From NCBI GenBank assembly GCA_964627605.1, contig CAZVGZ010000028.1:1-47690 (forward strand): 47,690 bases of DNA, written 5' to 3'. This DNA comes from CAZVGZ01 sp964627605. Its GTDB lineage: Bacteria > Latescibacterota > MWCZ01 > CAZVGZ01. Both the position numbers and the translations under genes were made by a program. This document shows, in pieces, positions 16,071 to 24,340 of this stretch. Positions within the stretch are counted from its first letter, which is position 1. Every line of letters starts with the position of its first letter. The notes beneath the pieces are model-generated. The model searched no databases. It saw only the letters and a program-made list of their open reading frames with translations, and had not been told where the DNA came from.

Positions 16071-18218
16071 ATGGGCGACTCCGAGACGCTCCTGGGCACA
16101 ATCGACAGGATCACGTTCCACAACGAAGAGACCGGCTATACCGTAGCGCGGCTTCTTCTGGACAGCGGCCATAAAAACCCGATTACCATCGTAGGCGAGA
16201 TTCCTGGCGCGAGCATCGGCCTAAACGTGGAGATCACTGGAGAGTGGGCAACACATCCTCAATATGGCAAACAGTTTACAGTTGCCAGGCACAGCCCCGT
16301 AACGCCGACCACTACAGAGGGGATCGAACGGTATTTGGGGTCTGGTCTCATAAAGGGGGTCGGGCCTGCGACCGCCAAGAAAATCGTCGCCCAGTTCGGC
16401 AAACAGGCGCTAGAGGTCATAGAGAAATCCCCAGAGCGACTGTCAGAAATTGAGGGGCTTGGGAAGAAGCGCATCTCGTCGATCCAAAAAGGTTGGAACG
16501 CTCAGGTCGCCATCAAAGACCTTGCGATGTTTCTCGCAACACACAGCGTCGGCACGACCTACGCGGTTCGCATCCACAAACATTACGGCGATAGAGCGGT
16601 TCACGAAATAGAGACCAACCCCTATCGTCTGGCGGACGACATCTGGGGAATAGGATTCCTCACCGCCGACCGGATCGCACAAAATTTGGGGATTCCATCG
16701 GATTCCCCCAAACGGATCGATGCAGCGGTCAGGTACCTCCTTAAAGAAGCCACGAGCGAGGGGCATACATACCTGCTCACCCAAGAGCTTGTGGAGCGCA
16801 CCGCGCAAAGCCTTGAGATTGATCCAGACCCGGTGCCTCTTCGCATAGAGAACGCTGTGGCGCGCGGGCAGATTGTCGTCGTTGAGCACAAAAGGATATG
16901 CCTTCCGGTGCTGGATGAGGCAGAGCGGGTTGTGGCCGACTGGCTTCGACGACGGATAGCGGCTGGCGTCGGTACCGCTCAGCACACAGCGACGGTCGAG
17001 GCTCTGGATGGGGTCCGCTACACAACGGCGCAGCAGCAGGCGATCTCAATGGCCCAGATCAAAGGAGCGATGGTGCTCACCGGCGGTCCTGGAACCGGCA
17101 AAACCACCGCCACGAGGGGGATTATCCACGCTCTTTCGATGAGGGGCCTGCGGATTGCGTTGTGTGCTCCCACCGGCAGGGCTGCCAAACGACTGAGTGA
17201 GGCGACGGGAATGGAGGCGTCTACGATTCACCGCCTTTTGGGCTACGGTGGCGAGGATGGCTTTTCGAAGAACGGTGACGACCAGCTTGAGTTTGACGTA
17301 GTAATGGTCGATGAGGTGTCGATGGTAGACATATGGCTGATGGCTGGACTTATGCTCGCACTCAAGCCGACAGCGCAGTTGGTGCTTGTCGGGGATGCGG
17401 ACCAGCTACCGTCCGTCGGCCCTGGCAACGTGCTACGGGACATCATCGACTCCGGCACTGTACCGGTGGTTCGCTTGGCGACCATCTTCCGTCAAGATCA
17501 GACGAGTAACATCGTCGCAGCAGCGCATGAGATCAACGCAGGAGCGCTGCCTGTGGCGTCCAACCGCAAGGACGACGAGTTTTTCTTCCTTGAGGAGGAT
17601 GACCCTGAAGCTGCAGCTGATACTATCATCGACCTGATCGCCCACCGTCTTCCAAAGAGCTACGGACTGAACCCGATGGATGAGATTCAGGTGTTGTCGC
17701 CGATGTACCGTGGTCAGACCGGCGTCTCGGTTCTCAACTCCCGCATCCAGGAGGCGCTTAACCCAGATCAGCAGGCGGTTCACCGGGCTGGCGTCGAATT
17801 TCGCATCGGTGACAAGGTGATAGTCACACGCAACAACTACGAGAAGGGCGTCTTCAACGGTGACATGGGCACCATCTCTCAGATATATGCCGAAGAGCAG
17901 ACGATTCTGTTGAAACCGTCAGCCAGCGGGATTGGGGATGAGGTTGTCTACGAGTTCGATGAGATGGATGAGCTAGCGCTTGGATACGCTGTCACTGTTC
18001 ATCGCTCGCAAGGCTCAGAGTTTCCTGCGGTGATAATGCCTGTGAGCACACAGCATTACGTCATGCTTCAACGAAACCTTCTCTACACGGGTCTCACCCG
18101 TGCAAAAAGGTTGGCGGTGCTCGTGGGGACAAAAAAAGCTCTTGGAATCGCCGTCAACCAGGCTCAGGTAGCCGAGCGCTACACATGGCTTAGGCAGCGA
18201 TTGCAGGAGGTCGAATAG
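16071..18218 (+). CDS. recD2: RecD2-type ATP-dependent DNA helicase
   Basis: RecD2 is a 5'-3' superfamily 1B helicase that acts in DNA repair in bacteria without RecBC partnership. The 715-residue protein is of normal length. The N-terminal part contains an OB-like segment and helix-hairpin-helix units (GVGPATAKKIVAQFG near 104, IEGLGKKRISSIQKGW near 128). Walker A TGGPGTGKTT lies at about 337-346 and the Walker B region VMVDEVSMVDIWLM at about 411-424. Motif IV-VI features follow: VGDADQLPSVGPGN, ATIFRQ, VTVHRSQGSEFPAV near 643 and LLYTGLTRAKRL. Everything looks intact. The ATG at 16071 gives the family N-terminus GTIDRITFHNEETGYTVARL. Confidence 0.95.
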   Translation: MGDSETLLGTIDRITFHNEETGYTVARLLLDSGHKNPITIVGEIPGASIGLNVEITGEWATHPQYGKQFTVARHSPVTPTTTEGIERYLGSGLIKGVGPATAKKIVAQFGKQALEVIEKSPERLSEIEGLGKKRISSIQKGWNAQVAIKDLAMFLATHSVGTTYAVRIHKHYGDRAVHEIETNPYRLADDIWGIGFLTADRIAQNLGIPSDSPKRIDAAVRYLLKEATSEGHTYLLTQELVERTAQSLEIDPDPVPLRIENAVARGQIVVVEHKRICLPVLDEAERVVADWLRRRIAAGVGTAQHTATVEALDGVRYTTAQQQAISMAQIKGAMVLTGGPGTGKTTATRGIIHALSMRGLRIALCAPTGRAAKRLSEATGMEASTIHRLLGYGGEDGFSKNGDDQLEFDVVMVDEVSMVDIWLMAGLMLALKPTAQLVLVGDADQLPSVGPGNVLRDIIDSGTVPVVRLATIFRQDQTSNIVAAAHEINAGALPVASNRKDDEFFFLEEDDPEAAADTIIDLIAHRLPKSYGLNPMDEIQVLSPMYRGQTGVSVLNSRIQEALNPDQQAVHRAGVEFRIGDKVIVTRNNYEKGVFNGDMGTISQIYAEEQTILLKPSASGIGDEVVYEFDEMDELALGYAVTVHRSQGSEFPAVIMPVSTQHYVMLQRNLLYTGLTRAKRLAVLVGTKKALGIAVNQAQVAERYTWLRQRLQEVE

Positions 18219-18288
18219 GGTCAGGCGCGGTGATCAATCACGTATTTCGGAACGTGTCGATCAGTCTTTTGTAGGGCCGTCACAGCCA

Positions 18289-19110
18289 TCACATTTTTGG
18301 GTTGATTCCTCCGGCAGCCAACACGTACTCGGGATGCCGATGGGCCATGTTGTGTGGACCAATTCCATTGCTCGATCGGGCTAAAACACAACCTGCATTA
18401 ACCGGATTTTCTGCATGACAGCGACACGCGCCTTGCTTCGACGATTGGATATATCTGGTACTCCCAACTCCAACTGCTGGGGGGAGGAGGAAAAAGGGGG
18501 CTACGACTATGGTTTCCGGTCTTCCTCGGTTGGCATTGGCTAGTACCAGGGCGGACAACATGCCCGCGACCGCTCCGACTGCTGTGCCCAAAAAGGAGCC
18601 GGTTTCGCCACCAGTGTTTCCTTCCCAGTAAACCCCTGCGGTACAGCCTGCGAGCCAAAGCCCAAGGCTTGCGGTAACACCGAGCCAATCGAGGGGATCA
18701 GCAGTGATCCAAAAAGCTGAACCAGCTGCCGCCCCTACAAGGCCGACAAGCCCGCCGTCCAGCATTTCGCTTGCAACTCGGCGTATCTCCAGCGGTTGGG
18801 ATATCGCCCGCCAGTAATCGGGTACATGGAGACCCCAACCACCAGGCACGCCATGTGGGCGTAACCCTCGGTGATGCACGTAAATACGCCTGATATCGTG
18901 GAGCGAAATCGAGTCGGTCAGACCGACACTCCCTACCACGAGTGTGTCCTCGCCGATCGAGACAGCCGTCCCTGCAACCGTGGCCACTGCTGGGTTCGGC
19001 CCGTGGCGAGAGTAAGTTATCCGCAAACTGTCCCCCGTGCTGATTGCGGATTTGGCTGAGAGCGTGGTGGACAGGAACAGAACGATTAGTAGACTCGGAT
19101 GCAGACGCAT
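18289..19110 (-). CDS. Exported glycine-zipper membrane protein of unknown function
   Basis: The 273-residue protein begins with a signal peptide (MRLHPSLLIVLFLSTTLSA). Residues about 26-80, GDSLRITYSRHGPNP through VSIGEDTLVVGSV and ISLHDIRRIYVHHR, form a small beta-barrel-like unit of a kind often seen in secreted proteins of Gemmatimonadota and related phyla. Glycine- and alanine-rich stretches (GGLVGLVGAAAGSAFW, GSFLGTAVGAVAGMLSAL) at about 135-220 look like glycine-zipper membrane segments. The C-terminal 60 residues after PPAVGVGS are rich in Cys, Asn and His and do not look like the family end, so a late frameshift is possible. The ATG at 19110 is chosen for the signal peptide; GAGGA lies just upstream. 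Confidence 0.55.
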   Translation of the reverse strand: MRLHPSLLIVLFLSTTLSAKSAISTGDSLRITYSRHGPNPAVATVAGTAVSIGEDTLVVGSVGLTDSISLHDIRRIYVHHRGLRPHGVPGGWGLHVPDYWRAISQPLEIRRVASEMLDGGLVGLVGAAAGSAFWITADPLDWLGVTASLGLWLAGCTAGVYWEGNTGGETGSFLGTAVGAVAGMLSALVLANANRGRPETIVVAPFFLLPPAVGVGSTRYIQSSKQGACRCHAENPVNAGCVLARSSNGIGPHNMAHRHPEYVLAAGGINPKM

Positions 19111-19164
19111 TTCCTCGCCTTCGGCTGCGGGTGCTCCTGCCAATACTATCTCGCTCGGTGTCAA

Positions 19165-19262
19165 CCGCACGAGCACCAACCGGGGAGTGTGAGTTCGGCC
19201 AGAAGCTGCAAGCCGGTAGAGGTAGATTCCGCTGGCAACCCACTGGGCAGCGCGTTCTTGCA
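19165..19262 (-). pseudogene. Remnant of a FlgD-like/type IX-style secretion tail
   Basis: Immediately after the Gfo/Idh stop, the minus strand encodes WVASGIYLYRLAASGRTHTP followed by RLVLVR. This is the exact style of the C-terminal sorting tail at the end of the giant protein at 40360, which reads SSGVYFYRITF ... KRMLLVR. Only about 30 residues remain and there is no start, no body of a protein and no stop at the right place; the frame runs on into the signal-peptide gene. It is most simply the last piece of a lost secreted protein. Confidence 0.5.
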
Positions 19263-20294
19263 CTAAAGCGGCAGCGCCACCGCTTCCCCTGTCTGCATGC
19301 TGCGGGCGACGGCTTCGGTGAACTCCATGTATTTGACGCCGTCCTCGAATGTTGTGTGAGTTATGGCCTCCTGGCCACGAATGGCGCTGACAAACTCCTC
19401 TTCCACGCGCCACCCACCGAATAGTTCTGGTAGAATGTCGATTGGTGACAGCTCAGTGTCGCCACGCTTGCCGCCTGAAAGCGAACTGGATGATGCGTCG
19501 TACCGGATGGTGCCCTCGCTGCCAAAGAGATATGCGGCGTTGTCATGACACAATCCTGCAACCGATGAGATCTGAAAATGGGCTTGCGCGCCGCACGCCA
19601 TGTCCGCCAAAACATCCACATGCTCAGGGATGCGACATGAACGCATGATTCCGTCAGGGTCTTTGCGCATCGTGGTATAAACCTTGCCAGCCGCCGTGAC
19701 GCTTTTGGCTTCACCGATCCAGCGAAGTGCAGCTTCGTACCAGATGCCCAGGGCCATGATGTTATAGCCAGAGAGATCAAAATTCTGCCGCCAATGTAGC
19801 TCGCCACCTTGGTCTGAGAAGCTGCCACCGACCCGCAGTTCGTACGCCAGGATATCTCCCAAATACCCGTCGGCGATCAGTTTTTGAATGGTCCTGTCCA
19901 CGTTCAGCGAAAACGGTGATGGGACGATCTGAGCGATTAGGTCCGGGTTCATCTGTGAGGCATCGCGCATCTGCCACGCTTCAGAGGCGTCCCTGGCCAT
20001 TCTCGCTTCGCACATCACGTGCTTGCCTGACTCCAACGCGGCCAATGTGGCGCGGCAGTGGAGGTAGGGCCAGGTACCGATGACAATGGCGTTGGTGTCT
20101 GGATCGTCGATCGCCTGAGTCCAGTCGTCGTAGATTTTCGGTATGCCGAACTCGTCAGCGACAGCCTGAGACGATTCCTGGCTGCGGTTGACAACTCCGG
20201 TTATCTCGACGCCGTTGATCGCTTGAAGTTTTGGAATGTGATGGTTGCGGGTGTTTCCGCCTGCGCCTATGACACCAACACTGATTTTGTTCAT
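19263..20294 (-). CDS. Gfo/Idh/MocA family NAD(P)-dependent oxidoreductase
   Basis: These enzymes oxidise or epimerise sugars, inositols and related polyols. The 343-residue protein has the Rossmann motif GVIGAGGNTRNHHIP at residues 8-22, the acid-to-basic turn VVNRSQE, and the loop GKHVMCEARMARD near 89-101. Most relatives have E-K-P at this loop with the catalytic lysine; here it reads E-A-R, a known variant in a large sub-family, so catalysis may differ or use another lysine. The C-terminal alpha/beta domain contains LRVGGSFSDQGGELHWRQNF and ends with a helix. AAAGGAG precedes the ATG. It is followed by a tail remnant. The substrate is unknown, but sugar-acid or deoxysugar oxidation fits the setting. 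Confidence 0.9.
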   Translation of the reverse strand: MNKISVGVIGAGGNTRNHHIPKLQAINGVEITGVVNRSQESSQAVADEFGIPKIYDDWTQAIDDPDTNAIVIGTWPYLHCRATLAALESGKHVMCEARMARDASEAWQMRDASQMNPDLIAQIVPSPFSLNVDRTIQKLIADGYLGDILAYELRVGGSFSDQGGELHWRQNFDLSGYNIMALGIWYEAALRWIGEAKSVTAAGKVYTTMRKDPDGIMRSCRIPEHVDVLADMACGAQAHFQISSVAGLCHDNAAYLFGSEGTIRYDASSSSLSGGKRGDTELSPIDILPELFGGWRVEEEFVSAIRGQEAITHTTFEDGVKYMEFTEAVARSMQTGEAVALPL

Positions 20295-20425
20295 CGCCAG
20301 GCTCCTTTAGTTACATCGACAATGGTATAGGTTGATCTGGGTAGACTGCTCACTAAGATGGTACGTCCAGAGGAAATGCCGATCAACTCACAGCGGTGGG
20401 CAGACTGTCATCAGTTACAGCTCAC

Positions 20426-20462
20426 AAAAAAAGCGGCCCCGCAGATAGGAGTGCGGAGCCGC
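20426..20462 (-). terminator. Strong intrinsic terminator after the DUF427 gene
   Basis: On the minus strand GCGGCTCCGCA (20462-20452) pairs with TGCGGGGCCGC (20443-20433) over 11 base pairs with one G-U pair, with an eight-base loop, followed by seven Ts (20432-20426). This is a textbook Rho-independent terminator. It separates the glnA-DUF427 direction from the Gfo/Idh gene. Confidence 0.85.
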
Positions 20463-20484
20463 CTGGATATCTATTACTCCCGCT

Positions 20485-20764
20485 TTACGCAACTAGCTCA
20501 ACACCGTGCCAGAAAGCCATGCGGTCTTTGACCCCTTTTGCCAGGTTGCTGGGCTCAGGGTAGTACCACGCCACATCGGTATTGGACTCGCCATCAACGA
20601 CGAGGTCGTAGTAGCTCGCGGCGCCTTTCCATGCGCAGACGGTACTCGTCTCACTATCTTGGAGGTATTTTTTCTACTGACGCCATCGGGAAATAGTGGT
20701 TGCCTTCGATCACAATGATATCATCACTCTCTGCAACCGTCGCGCCGTTCCACACCGCCTTCAT
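20485..20764 (-). pseudogene. DUF427 family protein with single-base frameshift
   Basis: DUF427 proteins are small (about 93 residues) beta-rich proteins of unknown function. An AAGGAG ribosome binding site precedes the ATG at 20764. The start, MKAVWNGATVAESDDIIVIE and GNHYFPMAS, is followed after VEK by a frame change in a run of six As (20668-20673 on the plus strand is T6). One base out of phase the protein continues DSETSTVCAWKGAASYYDLV and DVAWYYPEPSNLAKGVKDRM to AFWHGVELVA, the normal end. Length 280 bases is one more than a multiple of three. One extra A in the homopolymer explains it; this is the one lesion here that could equally be a sequencing error or slippage. Confidence 0.8.
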
Positions 20765-20930
20765 TGTCAACTCCTTCTCGATCCTTATTTGTGCAAGAAC
20801 TGTCGCCCGCACTGGGCATCATTCGAGTATATCAACACTACAGATCTGAAAAGAGTTCGCACCAGGCGGTGCAACCCGTTTACGCTGGTCTATCAGACCG
20901 ACCAAAGCCGACTGCGATTCGAGGTCGATA

Positions 20931-22277
20931 CTACAAGACACCTAGATAGCGGTCTAGCTCGTATTCGGTGACGTGGTTCATAAACCGTCGCCACTCTATC
21001 TTCTTGTTCTCCAAGATTTTATCTACCACTGTGTCGCCTAAGGCTCGACGTAGGTATTCGCTGGTTTTTGCGGCCCTCACCGCTTCCATAAGGTCGCTGG
21101 GAAGCCTGCGAGCTCCCACTTCAGCGCGTTCGGATTCGGTCAGTTCATCCACCGGTCTTTCGATGGCTGGTACCGGCTCGTATTTGCGCTCGATCCCCTC
21201 GACGCCCGCCGCCAAAATAGCTGCGAATGCCAGATATGGGTTGCAGGCGCTGTCTGGTGACCTCAGCTCGACACGGGTGTGTTCAGGCCTGCCAGGCCTG
21301 ATGGCAGGCACTCGTATGAGGTGGGAACGGTTTCGCTTGGCCCACGACACGTAGGCTGGTGCTTCGTATCCAGGGACTAGCCGTTTGTATGAGTTGATCC
21401 ACTGGTTGGTAAGCAGTGTGAACTCAGATGCGTGCCGCAGCAGCCCGGCGATGAAACTGTGCGCCGTCGAGGATAGACCATCTTCGGCCTGGGTGTCGTG
21501 AAACGCGTTGGTCTCCTTCTGGAACAGAGACATATGCGTGTGCATACCTGACCCGTTCTGGTCGTTGAGCGGTTTAGGCATGAAGGTGGCGTAGACGCCG
21601 TGGGCTGCGGCGATCTCTTTGACTACCACGCGGTGGGTCATGACGTTGTCGGCCATGGTCAACGCATCGGTGTACCTGAGATTGATCTCGTGCTGCGACG
21701 GTGCCACTTCGTGGTGGCTGTTATCAATCTCTATCCCCATCTTTTCCAAAGTGATTACTGTGTCGCGCCTGAGGTCTGAGGAGACATGCATCGGCACCAG
21801 GTCAAAATAGCCGCCTTCGTCGAGCACTTTTGGTGGGCGCTTTTGGTCGCCAAAATAGAAGAACTCCAGTTCAGGCCCGACATAGAACGTGAAGCCCATC
21901 TCCGCTGCTCGCCTGAGCACCCTCTTGAGAACATGCCGGGAGTCGGATTCGCAGGGTTGGCCGTCTGGATGGTGGATGTCGCAAAACATTCGAGCGACGC
22001 TTCCGCCGTCATCAGGTCGCCATGGCAGCACCTGAAACGTGCTAGCATCTGGGACTGCGAGCATATCGCTCTCATCTGTTCGCGCGAACCCCTCTATCGC
22101 CGATCCGTCAAACCACATCCCCTCTTCAACGGCCTGCTCAAGGTCCTCAACTCCGATGGCGAAGCTCTTCAGAACCCCTAAAAGGTCCGTAAACCACAGC
22201 CGCACGAACTTGACGTTGTTGTCTTTGGCGTAGATGCGAATGTAGTCAGTGTTTATGTTCGAAATGCTGTCAGCCAT
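20931..22277 (-). CDS. glnA: Glutamine synthetase, type I
   Basis: Glutamine synthetase joins glutamate and ammonia using ATP. The 448-residue protein from ATG 22277 has the family landmarks: GMWFDGSAIEGFARTDESDM near residue 55-74, FYVGPELEFFYF near 131, NDQNGSGMHTHMSLF near 240-254, and RVELRSPDSACNPYLAFAAI near 342-361. The adenylylation-site region of GSI-beta enzymes (NLYDLP) is not present, and the length matches the shorter GSI-alpha type found in Gram-positives and many others. An in-frame ATG 12 codons earlier at 22313 is possible but the extra residues are basic and not conserved. It lies 42 bases after a GlnR-like regulator in the same direction, so the two are probably cotranscribed and the regulator likely controls nitrogen metabolism. 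Confidence 0.95.
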   Translation of the reverse strand: MADSISNINTDYIRIYAKDNNVKFVRLWFTDLLGVLKSFAIGVEDLEQAVEEGMWFDGSAIEGFARTDESDMLAVPDASTFQVLPWRPDDGGSVARMFCDIHHPDGQPCESDSRHVLKRVLRRAAEMGFTFYVGPELEFFYFGDQKRPPKVLDEGGYFDLVPMHVSSDLRRDTVITLEKMGIEIDNSHHEVAPSQHEINLRYTDALTMADNVMTHRVVVKEIAAAHGVYATFMPKPLNDQNGSGMHTHMSLFQKETNAFHDTQAEDGLSSTAHSFIAGLLRHASEFTLLTNQWINSYKRLVPGYEAPAYVSWAKRNRSHLIRVPAIRPGRPEHTRVELRSPDSACNPYLAFAAILAAGVEGIERKYEPVPAIERPVDELTESERAEVGARRLPSDLMEAVRAAKTSEYLRRALGDTVVDKILENKKIEWRRFMNHVTEYELDRYLGVL

Positions 22278-22319
22278 TTTTTTCTCGGTTTTAATTATTC
22301 GGATCACCATCAAATGGGT

Positions 22320-22988
22320 TTAGTCGCGGAAACGGTAACCGACGCCCCTGACAGTTTCGACATAGTTGTCAGCCAACGGTTCGAGTTTTGAGCGGATGCG
22401 GCGCACATGGACATCTACGGTGCGTGTACCGCCGAAATAGTCGTAGCCCCAGACCTGGATCATGAGCGACTCTCGCGTGTGGACTTTTCCGGGATGCTCG
22501 ACCAAAAACTTCAGAAGCTCGTACTCTTTCAGGGTAAGCTCCAGCACCGCGCCATCGAGCGAAACCTGGTACCGATCGAGGTCGATCTCAAGCGGGCCTC
22601 GGCGCACGACGTCGCTGGCACCACGTACCGACGCCACACCCAGCGCCAGACCCAGACGCGCATTTAGCTCGAGTGGGCCGAACGGGACTAGGAGGAAATC
22701 GACAACCGAAGAAGGGAAATCAAACCCCTTCAACCCCTCTTCAGGGATGAGTACTATCACCGGAACTCCACGGGGAAGCTGTCTTAGCGCTTCTCGCCAG
22801 CTAGCGTCTGCCCCTAGCATCCGATCGAGGAGATCGAGTAATACCACGTCAGGTGGGTCGGACTCCATCAGACCGATGGCGCGGGACATCTCGTCTGCCG
22901 TGGTTGTTTGGTAGCCGAATGAGGCGACATCCTGAGCCATGTCGTCCCTGGCTTCGGCCTGGCTACTGACGATGAGTACGTGGTGCAT
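22320..22988 (-). CDS. OmpR-family (GlnR-like) response regulator with degenerate receiver
   Basis: The 222-residue protein has an N-terminal receiver fold and a C-terminal winged helix. The DNA-binding half is typical: LELTLKEYELLKFLVEHPGK, VHTRESLMIQVWGYDYFGGT, VDVHVRRIRSKLEP and VRGVGYRFRD. The receiver keeps the aspartate in DVVLLDLLD at about residue 51-56, but the acidic pair that binds magnesium is replaced (VLIVSSQAEA), the conserved threonine is isoleucine (VIVLIPEEG) and the lysine is absent (FLLVPFGP where FLTKPF is usual). Such atypical receivers occur in actinobacterial GlnR, which works without phosphorylation and controls glnA. No histidine kinase gene is near. Its place directly upstream of glnA makes a GlnR-like role attractive, but this is inference. 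Confidence 0.85.
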   Translation of the reverse strand: MHHVLIVSSQAEARDDMAQDVASFGYQTTTADEMSRAIGLMESDPPDVVLLDLLDRMLGADASWREALRQLPRGVPVIVLIPEEGLKGFDFPSSVVDFLLVPFGPLELNARLGLALGVASVRGASDVVRRGPLEIDLDRYQVSLDGAVLELTLKEYELLKFLVEHPGKVHTRESLMIQVWGYDYFGGTRTVDVHVRRIRSKLEPLADNYVETVRGVGYRFRD

Positions 22989-23103
22989 CTATGTTACATC
23001 CTGACAGCGGCGGTCTGATTCTATTGCAGATAGTTGCCGCTCCTCAATTTTGGATCAGTGATGGATTGTAACGGTGACAACGCTGCCTGGCAAGGTGATG
23101 GCA

Positions 23104-24237
23104 TCAGCTTCCCAACTGCTTGGTTGCGTTAATCAGCACTCGCCTGGCAGCAGGTCCGTCGCTGTAGCCTGAGACAGCCAGACGATCGACGCTTACATGC
23201 GCTCCCTGCCCCACAGCGCCAGAGCCGAACCACCAGACTCCATCTGGCTGGTGACGCTCAATGTCCTCCACATCGCGACGCCAACTCTCCTCCAAAGATA
23301 TGGTCATGGGCCACTCTCCTGCCCAGGTCATCACACCTCGCGGCAGATACATTGTTTTGATACCGAGCGATTTTGGAAGATTGATGCACAGGCCCATCAT
23401 TTCCGACCTGTGTCGCCATTTGGCGTATTCGTAGGTGATTCCGAACCAGTCGGGGCATTTTTCGTGGAACATCTCCGCGTTTATTTCCATCCCCACGGTG
23501 TAGTCTGTACATCCCGTCTCTAGAATTGTCGAGAGATCGCCAGAAAAGCCCTCGCTGCGTAGCGCCGACTGAATCTCACTCAAAACTGAGATTCTCACTG
23601 ACGTCGTATAATCTCTCCATTCGGGCACATCGAACGGGCGGCCCTCCATCGGATGACCTAATTCTTCAAAAGGACGGCGGTCGTTTTCTCTAGCCCAAGC
23701 GTTGTAAGGCGCTTCTCTGTGGGGACGCTCCCGGCTGCACCCTTCCATCTCCACTTCAAACCCATCAAGTTCGGGAAATTCTTTTACAATCTCCAGCGCC
23801 ATCTCCACCGCCCGCTCAGTGAAACCGGGATGCTCGCCGTCATAGTCGCCGATGTTGATGCCCTCAAGACCGCCTTGCCAGTTGTTTGTCGTCTGGTAAG
23901 GCTCGCCGCCAAAATCGTCCACAACGTAGATGCTGACAACTGCGCCCAGCCAGATTTTGATTTTCCGTTTGTGGGCCTGCTCTATTACTTCTCTTAGGAG
24001 ATCGTTGTCCGATTCGATTATCGGGTTGCCTGGAAGCTGGTCTAGGTAAGGCAGATTGGAGCGGTAGCCGGTAGTACCCCATTTGACGGTGATAAACAAA
24101 GAGTTCATGCCAGCTTCGGCCATGTCATCCAGAAGTCGCATGTAATCATCAAGGGCGTAGTTCTCCATACCGCCAGCGCCAGGAGTCGTGTAGTCCCAAA
24201 ATCCATGCTCCTCCAACTGTGTGCCCATTAACCCCAT
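23104..24237 (-). CDS. Putative TIM-barrel glycosidase-like protein
   Basis: I do not recognise the family of this 377-residue protein. Its pattern of alternating strands and helices suggests a TIM barrel: AEAGMNSLFITVKWGTTGYR near 40-59, LREVIEQAHKRKIKIWLGAV near 80-99, EFPELDGFEVEMEGC near 152-166 with acidic residues at a strand end, SGDLSTILETGCTDYTVGME near 225, and SLGIKTMYLPRGVMTWAGEW near 290-309. The acidic pair in FEVEMEG and the ILETG glutamate are candidates for catalytic residues. No signal peptide is present. It may start at ATG 24237 or at an ATG three codons later. It is divergent from the alpha/beta hydrolase remnant. A role in glycan breakdown is suggested by its fold and setting only. 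Confidence 0.6.
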   Translation of the reverse strand: MGLMGTQLEEHGFWDYTTPGAGGMENYALDDYMRLLDDMAEAGMNSLFITVKWGTTGYRSNLPYLDQLPGNPIIESDNDLLREVIEQAHKRKIKIWLGAVVSIYVVDDFGGEPYQTTNNWQGGLEGINIGDYDGEHPGFTERAVEMALEIVKEFPELDGFEVEMEGCSRERPHREAPYNAWARENDRRPFEELGHPMEGRPFDVPEWRDYTTSVRISVLSEIQSALRSEGFSGDLSTILETGCTDYTVGMEINAEMFHEKCPDWFGITYEYAKWRHRSEMMGLCINLPKSLGIKTMYLPRGVMTWAGEWPMTISLEESWRRDVEDIERHQPDGVWWFGSGAVGQGAHVSVDRLAVSGYSDGPAARRVLINATKQLGS

Positions 24238-24340
24238 CGCTTTCTTCTCGCGGCTAATGACAGGCCGCGTTGGGTTTCGTCAAACGCATTTCCAAAGGTA
24301 TTATCACACTCAACACCACCCAATTGAAAGGATCATCGCC

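Noticed and set aside
20310..23000. GTTACATC upstream of both the Gfo/Idh gene and the GlnR-like gene
   Set aside because: An eight-base word is expected about once or twice by chance in a window of this size, and there is no second half-site at either place.
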